DNA of 64,000 nucleotides from Verrucomicrobiia bacterium (GTDB taxonomy: Bacteria; Verrucomicrobiota; Verrucomicrobiia; Palsa-1439): contig JAJVHY010000007.1 in the NCBI GenBank assembly GCA_022072455.1, positions 88,425 to 152,424 on the forward strand. The letters run 5' to 3'. The translations under genes were made by a program, and so were the position numbers. Positions 59,968 to 64,000 of this stretch are shown in pieces. Below the pieces are notes generated by a model that saw only the letters and a list, made by a program, of their open reading frames with translations, made no database searches and had not been told where the DNA came from. The stretch's first letter is position 1, and each line of letters begins with the position of its first letter.

Positions 59968-61536
59968 TCAGGTTGCGGGGAATACCCGATTTGAAGTATC
60001 CAGCGGACGCACGTTCGATAGGTCTGGCCTGCTTGACATCGGCCAATGCATCGGGCGAGTTACGCTCATTTCCGCTTGGTCTGCATGTCCTATCGTCCGG
60101 CCGCAAGCGCACTCGGCCTTCCGGGTCCGGGGAATGAACACAAACCCGAACTGAGGCGCACCCACATCGTATTGAAAATGCGAATGTGGCGTGTCAGCCG
60201 TGCCAACGATCCAGTTGATCGCGTACCCGGCGGCAAGGCTTCCCGCGTGGGTAGTGAGATAACCGACAGTGGGCAACTGAGGTTCGTCACCGCCCCAATA
60301 CAAATCAGGGTTGTCGCCGCGACGGGCCGCTTCTTGGGCGGCGGCTCGCCGTCGTTCTCGTTCATCGGTGTCCATCAGTTCCCATGCAAGCCACCAATTG
60401 TTGATGCAGCCCGAACAGAATGGACACGGTTCGTGTGGTGTGTAACGGGTCAGTTCCACCATTTGCGTCGTAACCGTCTGATTTCGTCCTTTCATCAACA
60501 CGCCAACGTCGATAGATGGAACAAGGTAGTGGGTTGCGAGATCGCCCAATGCCGCCCGGCCATGATAAGTGTCCGTACAACCGAGCAGAAGATCGCACCG
60601 GAGTAGTTCGTCTTTCACTTCTGGATCAAGCAGGTTGCCGACGATGGCGGTGATCGAGGCTGTCGGGTTCACTTCCCATATTAAACGGGCCATCAGTTCG
60701 ACTTTTGACGGCTTGGGATCGGCCAGAACGTCGGCATACCGGCTGCCGTGCATTCTCTCCAGATTCGACGGTGCAAATTGTTGGCAGTCGACAATTACGA
60801 ACTCTCCAATCTGGGCGCGAGCAAGCGCTTCGATTGCTGGTGAGCCAGTGCCGCTACACCCAATGATGCCGACACAGGCGGATGCCAACCGACGGCGACC
60901 TTCTGCTGTCACCAGTTGATCAAGCCGGTCAGTAACGGACTCGGCACAGTGGTTTGCGTCAGCCGGTGCCGATTGCCCGTGGTCGAGTAAGGCGTTGGTC
61001 GTGCGCGCCAACGGGAATCCCGGGCAAAGAATTGCATTAACCGGCATCCAATGGTCGGCGTCGTACGCACGCCCGGTAAAGTACAGGGCACCGGTACCGG
61101 TCTGATTGAGGATCAAGCTACAGTAAGGACGCCCGCCACTGAACGTTTGGAACAGTTCAGCAAAATACAAGTCCATGTCGTCGTCGGACGGACTTGGCGA
61201 TGCACCGAACGTCAACGACGTTTGCGGATGCGAGTGGATGACCCCAATGCCAAACAGCCGGGCCTCACACTCGCGCAGGGCGCGATTGACGTAGCTCGCA
61301 CGAAATTCGACAACCGGACTCGAACGATCAAGGTCACCCGGCACTGGCGGCAAAGGATCAACGTAGCTGAGAGCCAACCCCCAACGAGTTCGCCGAAAGC
61401 CGAAGCGGAAGAACGTTCCCCATTCCCGGCGCGGGTGGCGTCGGAACAGGAGCTTTTCCAGATTCCTCCGCTCCGGCTCAGCGATACGAAACAGCGCGTG
61501 CCGGTCAGTGCTGAACTGAGGCATTCGCGGTTTCAT
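59968..61536 (-). CDS. JAMM isopeptidase - E1/ThiF fusion
   Basis: 522 residues from the ATG at 61536 (ATGA overlap with the upstream gene's stop). Residues about 25-190 are a JAB/JAMM metalloprotease: HSHP at 101-104, Ser115 and Asp118 (SPSD), with a likely catalytic Glu38. Residues about 205-520 are an E1-type adenylating ThiF domain: GCSGTG (226-231), Asp250, SNLERMHGSRYADV, and zinc ligands Cys371/374/377 (CPFCSGC) with a late CACG. So one protein carries both the activating and the removing enzyme of a ubiquitin-like system. Domain limits are estimates. Confidence 0.9.
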   Translation of the reverse strand: MKPRMPQFSTDRHALFRIAEPERRNLEKLLFRRHPRREWGTFFRFGFRRTRWGLALSYVDPLPPVPGDLDRSSPVVEFRASYVNRALRECEARLFGIGVIHSHPQTSLTFGASPSPSDDDMDLYFAELFQTFSGGRPYCSLILNQTGTGALYFTGRAYDADHWMPVNAILCPGFPLARTTNALLDHGQSAPADANHCAESVTDRLDQLVTAEGRRRLASACVGIIGCSGTGSPAIEALARAQIGEFVIVDCQQFAPSNLERMHGSRYADVLADPKPSKVELMARLIWEVNPTASITAIVGNLLDPEVKDELLRCDLLLGCTDTYHGRAALGDLATHYLVPSIDVGVLMKGRNQTVTTQMVELTRYTPHEPCPFCSGCINNWWLAWELMDTDERERRRAAAQEAARRGDNPDLYWGGDEPQLPTVGYLTTHAGSLAAGYAINWIVGTADTPHSHFQYDVGAPQFGFVFIPRTRKAECACGRTIGHADQAEMSVTRPMHWPMSSRPDLSNVRPLDTSNRVFPAT

Positions 61537-62657
61537 GGACGCTTGTTGAGCCACGACAGGATTTCGTCGTAGTACGTGTGCAAGCCGTGGCGGTCCTTGT
61601 TCCAGGCCGTTCCCTTCGGGTGGTGCGGATGAATACTGATCAGCCGCCACGACTGTGCGCCGAGAGTTTCAGTCCCCTGCACCGCACCCGGCACTTTTCC
61701 CAGAAGCGGCGAACCAGCCGGCAGGTACGCATTGTCGAGGAAACTCGCCGGGTAGCCACCGGGAATTTTCACGAGAACATCGGTCTTGGCGACCGGCAAC
61801 CCGTTGCGAGTCGGTACGTCGTGGTAGATCACCGCCGCGACCGGGCTGGTCAACAAGGTCACCCCAGCCCCCCCATCACGCAACAGGGTGACTTCGCGCT
61901 CGACACGGGTCGCCTGGAAACCGGCGACCACGTCGTTGCGGATGACTTTGAAATCGTCGTGATTCGCAATCTTGATCTTTTCGTCCAAACCAATGGGCTT
62001 GTCGGTCTCGCCCTCGACCTTGAACACGGATGTGCGATCCGGGTCGGGAAACACGAGTGAAGCGATTTCGCGCCCCGTCATCTGCGGCTTCACGCCATCA
62101 GCTATCGTGAACCGCTTCTTGTTCACGGTGATCATAAGCTGCTCGTGGCGCTTCCGCGTGCGGAACACTGGCCCGTCGCCGAAATTCGCCGCATCGTCGT
62201 CTCCGACGATCTGGTCGAGCGGCGATTCATAATCCCGCAACAACTCCACTTCGGCTGGCAAGCGGAAAAGATCGCGGACTGTGCGGCCCGTTTGACCCGG
62301 CCGGATGACAACCTCCCAGCGGTCGTCCACGGCGTATGCAAGCTTGGGCGGTGCATCGCACGGCGGACGCGATTTCACGTCACACGCCGGCTCGCTGTAG
62401 AAGACGTTGCCTTCGGCGAGATCCACCATCGAATTCTCCGGAATGACGGGATCGTGCGGCGAATTGTGATCCCGGAGGAGGATGTGCTCATACGGCACGC
62501 CTCCCTGTTCCCGAATGACGCTGGCTTTCACATGCCGTTGGGGCATCGGAACGACTTGATCGTTCACCAACGCCGCCCACTTTGGCGCGGGGCGGCAGTT
62601 CTGCGCTTGGTCGGCCACGGTTGCACCCTGGCCCGGTTTCTCTGTCGTGTTGCTCAT
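61533..62657 (-). CDS. Multi-ubiquitin-like protein fused to E2-like domain
   Basis: 374 residues from the ATG at 62657 (GAGG ribosome site). Three beta-grasp-like units are seen at about 27-89, 104-168 and 173-247; the third (LMITVNKKRFTIADGVKPQMTGREIASLVF) is the clearest match to the bacterial multi-ubiquitin family. Residues about 252-374 (VTLLRDGGAGVTLLT, VLVKIPGGYP, LISIHPHH, HGLHTYYDEILSWL) resemble the Prok-E2_E family. No cysteine is present after residue 100, so the E2-like part has no cysteine nucleophile. No C-terminal Gly-Gly. Confidence 0.82.
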   Translation of the reverse strand: MSNTTEKPGQGATVADQAQNCRPAPKWAALVNDQVVPMPQRHVKASVIREQGGVPYEHILLRDHNSPHDPVIPENSMVDLAEGNVFYSEPACDVKSRPPCDAPPKLAYAVDDRWEVVIRPGQTGRTVRDLFRLPAEVELLRDYESPLDQIVGDDDAANFGDGPVFRTRKRHEQLMITVNKKRFTIADGVKPQMTGREIASLVFPDPDRTSVFKVEGETDKPIGLDEKIKIANHDDFKVIRNDVVAGFQATRVEREVTLLRDGGAGVTLLTSPVAAVIYHDVPTRNGLPVAKTDVLVKIPGGYPASFLDNAYLPAGSPLLGKVPGAVQGTETLGAQSWRLISIHPHHPKGTAWNKDRHGLHTYYDEILSWLNKRP

Positions 62658-62832
62658 AACACCTCTTTGGTATGGCACTCCGTCCGCGTCGCAGACGCGC
62701 TACGCGACTTCAGCCTTTGCATATACTGGCTAGCCGGTTCGCGGTTTTCGGGGGAAAATTTTGAATGGCCGAAAAATCTTTCCCGAAGTAGGCTGGGGTC
62801 ACTAGCCAAGCATAGTTGGTGGATATCCATGT
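62658..62832. promoter_or_regulatory. Divergent control region of the ubiquitin-like operon
   Basis: 175 bases between the two divergent operons. It contains a perfect dyad CGCGTC-GCA-GACGCG (62685-62699), 28 bases before the UBL gene, and a looser TTCGGG...CCCGAA pair around 62747-62798. No sure -10/-35 boxes. Confidence 0.4.
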
Positions 62833-63432
62833 ATGAAAAGCGATCAGTTGGAATATCTGAAGAGCCATCAGCAGGAGGTCGGTCTCAAGTTGCTGCGTCA
62901 TGCGCGTTGGCTTGCGGCCACGAAATACGGCTGGAATGGGGGAACGAAGTCGTTGCCTTTAGGCAAGGATCCGGAGGACATTGTTTGTGCGGTTGTCGAT
63001 GACTATTTGAACGACGTCAGGCATTTCAACCCCCGGCACGGGATCGAAGTGCAACTAAAGCGTGCGTTATCGAGTAAACTCTGGGCACTCCATCGACGGG
63101 TGGAAGCACACGCTGTCCCGTTGGAACCGGAAAGCGACGATTGTGCACCTCGGGAGTACGCGGCAGACGGGTTGGGCGTAGATGAGACCGTTATGATGGA
63201 GCACGACTGGAAAGTGCTTTTCGAGCTATTCCGCGAGGAACCGGATGTGAAAGGCGACGAGGAGTTGGAACTTGTCCTGATGGCGATTGAAGACGGGGCC
63301 GAGAAGGCGCCGGACATCGCGGACCAAACAGGTATGTCCGTCGAGCGGATCTACGAACTGAAGAAGAAGTTGAGGAAAGCGGCCCCGAAGGTAATGGCCA
63401 AATTTCACAAAGGAGCGGAGACATTACCATGA
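62833..63432 (+). CDS. Sigma-70-like regulator
   Basis: 199 residues. The N-terminal half (about 15-90: LLRHARWLAATKYGW, EDIVCAVVDDYLNDVRHFNPRHG, LKRALSSKLWALHRRVE) resembles sigma region 2, and the C-terminal half (about 140-190: ELELVLMAIEDGAEKAPDIADQTGMSVERIYELKKKLRKA) a region-4 helix-turn-helix. Probably an ECF-like sigma or a regulator of that fold. ATGA overlap with the next gene. The ribosome site is weak. Confidence 0.65.
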   Translation: MKSDQLEYLKSHQQEVGLKLLRHARWLAATKYGWNGGTKSLPLGKDPEDIVCAVVDDYLNDVRHFNPRHGIEVQLKRALSSKLWALHRRVEAHAVPLEPESDDCAPREYAADGLGVDETVMMEHDWKVLFELFREEPDVKGDEELELVLMAIEDGAEKAPDIADQTGMSVERIYELKKKLRKAAPKVMAKFHKGAETLP

Positions 63433-63842
63433 GCAAGAACTACAAGCAGGCAGTGCGCAACTTGGAGACGTGGTTGGCTGACGACAGCCAGATGAGTCTC
63501 GACGATCTCCGCAAGGAACTCGCAGCTGAGGGAGTGGATGTAAATGCGTTCCTGGGGCGCTTTGGCGCAGTGGTGCGAAAAGGCATCCAGCATCAGCTCA
63601 AGAAGACGGCGCAAGAAGAGCGGGAGCAAGCAAAGCAATCGGCTCGGCAACTGTTTGGCGATTTGCGAACCAGAACACGAAAAGAACTCGAAGAGCTTTT
63701 CGACAGAGTTCGCAATGGTCTATATGGCGAGGAACTTAAGCAGGCAGCGCTTGCCCGATGCCGAAATCACGTTGGCAGTGAGGTGTCCGAGGCGGAACTT
63801 CGGTCGTGGCTCGACGACATCTCCGCAGCGAGCGGTGAATGA
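63429..63842 (+). CDS. Small coiled-coil protein, unknown
   Basis: 137 residues, no signal peptide or membrane helix, highly charged and helical. Residues about 50-95 (HQLKKTAQEEREQAKQSARQL, TRTRKELEELFDRV) form a likely coiled coil. ATG overlaps the sigma-like stop (ATGA), so the two are coupled; an anti-sigma or sensor role is conceivable by context only. The IS5-type transposase end lies 42 bases after its stop. Confidence 0.65.
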   Translation: MSKNYKQAVRNLETWLADDSQMSLDDLRKELAAEGVDVNAFLGRFGAVVRKGIQHQLKKTAQEEREQAKQSARQLFGDLRTRTRKELEELFDRVRNGLYGEELKQAALARCRNHVGSEVSEAELRSWLDDISAASGE

Positions 63843-63884
63843 GGACTCGACAACAGACTGGAGTCGTCGAGCTTAGAAGTGGTT

Positions 63885-64000
63885 TCATAAGTGTCTCAGA
63901 GTGATGAGCAGGCAGGCGATGTGAAAGAAGGCCGAATACATTTGGACGTCGTGTTCATAGCGCACAACCAACCGGCGAAAATTGCCCAACCACGCCAAGG
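63885..64000 (-). CDS. IS5-family transposase, C-terminal end
   Basis: Reading the minus strand from the window edge gives AWLGNFRRLVVRYEHDVQMY and SAFFHIACLLITLRHL, then TGA at 63885-63887. This is the end of IS5-type (DDE) transposases, which finish R.....AWLGRFRRLVVRYER....Y.AF..LAC.LI.LR. The rest lies beyond the window. The insertion sequence end is near 63870. Confidence 0.8.
   Translation of the reverse strand, partial: LAWLGNFRRLVVRYEHDVQMYSAFFHIACLLITLRHL

Larger units (their letters stand above)
52536..64000. mobile_element. Accessory (integrative-element-like) region at tRNA
   Basis: From the tRNA to the window end the gene set changes from housekeeping to mobile: tyrosine recombinase, XRE regulator, giant methylase-helicase with a TnpV frame, a ubiquitin-like operon, a sigma-like gene and an IS5-type transposase. 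The right end is outside the window. Left boundary is inferred from the tRNA; no direct repeat can be identified. Confidence 0.7.

Noticed and set aside
59672..60112. 146-codon frame after the E1-JAB gene
   Set aside because: Overlaps the end of that gene in another frame and the hairpin region, with no recognisable product.

Overview
The window looks like chromosome from a GC-rich, Gram-negative member of the PVC group, most likely Verrucomicrobiota (Pedosphaera/Limisphaera-like). I infer this from the division and cell-wall (dcw) cluster of a peptidoglycan-making bacterium with a DAP-type MurE, an OmcB-like DUF11 envelope lipoprotein, a Bat operon, DUF481/DUF4197/TM2 proteins and many short dispersed palindromes. 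No rRNA is present to confirm the phylum. No CRISPR array was seen.

Layout. 1-10.8 kb (minus strand): dcw operon mraZ - small unknown gene - rsmH - ftsL-like - ftsI - murE - murF - mraY - murD - LysM protein - ftsW (cut by the window edge), with a promoter overlapping 10-bp-spaced GTGG repeats that look like MraZ boxes. 10.8-13.1 kb: esterase and metG. 13.2-17.2 kb (plus): stress/envelope genes (unknown protein, DUF481, MscL, lipoprotein, DUF11 protein) ended by a strong terminator. 17.3-24.7 kb (plus): DUF4197, Obg with a large insertion, DUF2752, two TM2 proteins, RlmD-type methyltransferase, RecD2, FHA protein, lipoprotein. 24.7-33.1 kb (minus): hemB, HTH-EIIA fusion, lexA, response regulator and a batA-E operon with tight start/stop overlaps. 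33.2-36.8 kb: metH. 36.8-52.4 kb: Mrr-type nuclease, cupin, GNAT, FKBP, lutABC, hsp20, TPR lipoprotein, a hisF-hisI-trpE-cvpA run, MFS transporter, panC.

52.46-64.0 kb: an accessory region starting at a CAU-anticodon tRNA with a tyrosine recombinase beside it. It carries an XRE-type regulator, a 1,712-residue DNA methylase/SNF2 helicase (DarB-like) whose low-complexity N-terminus is overprinted by a TnpV-like frame, and a compact ubiquitin-like operon: one protein with three predicted beta-grasp domains plus an E2-like domain, and a second protein fusing a JAMM isopeptidase to an E1/ThiF domain. Divergent to it are a sigma-factor-like protein and a small coiled-coil protein, followed by the end of an IS5-type transposase. 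The ubiquitin-like operon is the most interesting system in the window.

A second theme is dispersed palindromes that have settled at gene borders. Two families supply the stop codon of a neighbouring gene at five of five copies seen. One copy also supplies the start codon and the whole signal peptide of batC. A different palindrome sits in frame inside metH. A 23-bp-arm REP doublet occurs twice, at batD/batE and at hisI/trpE.
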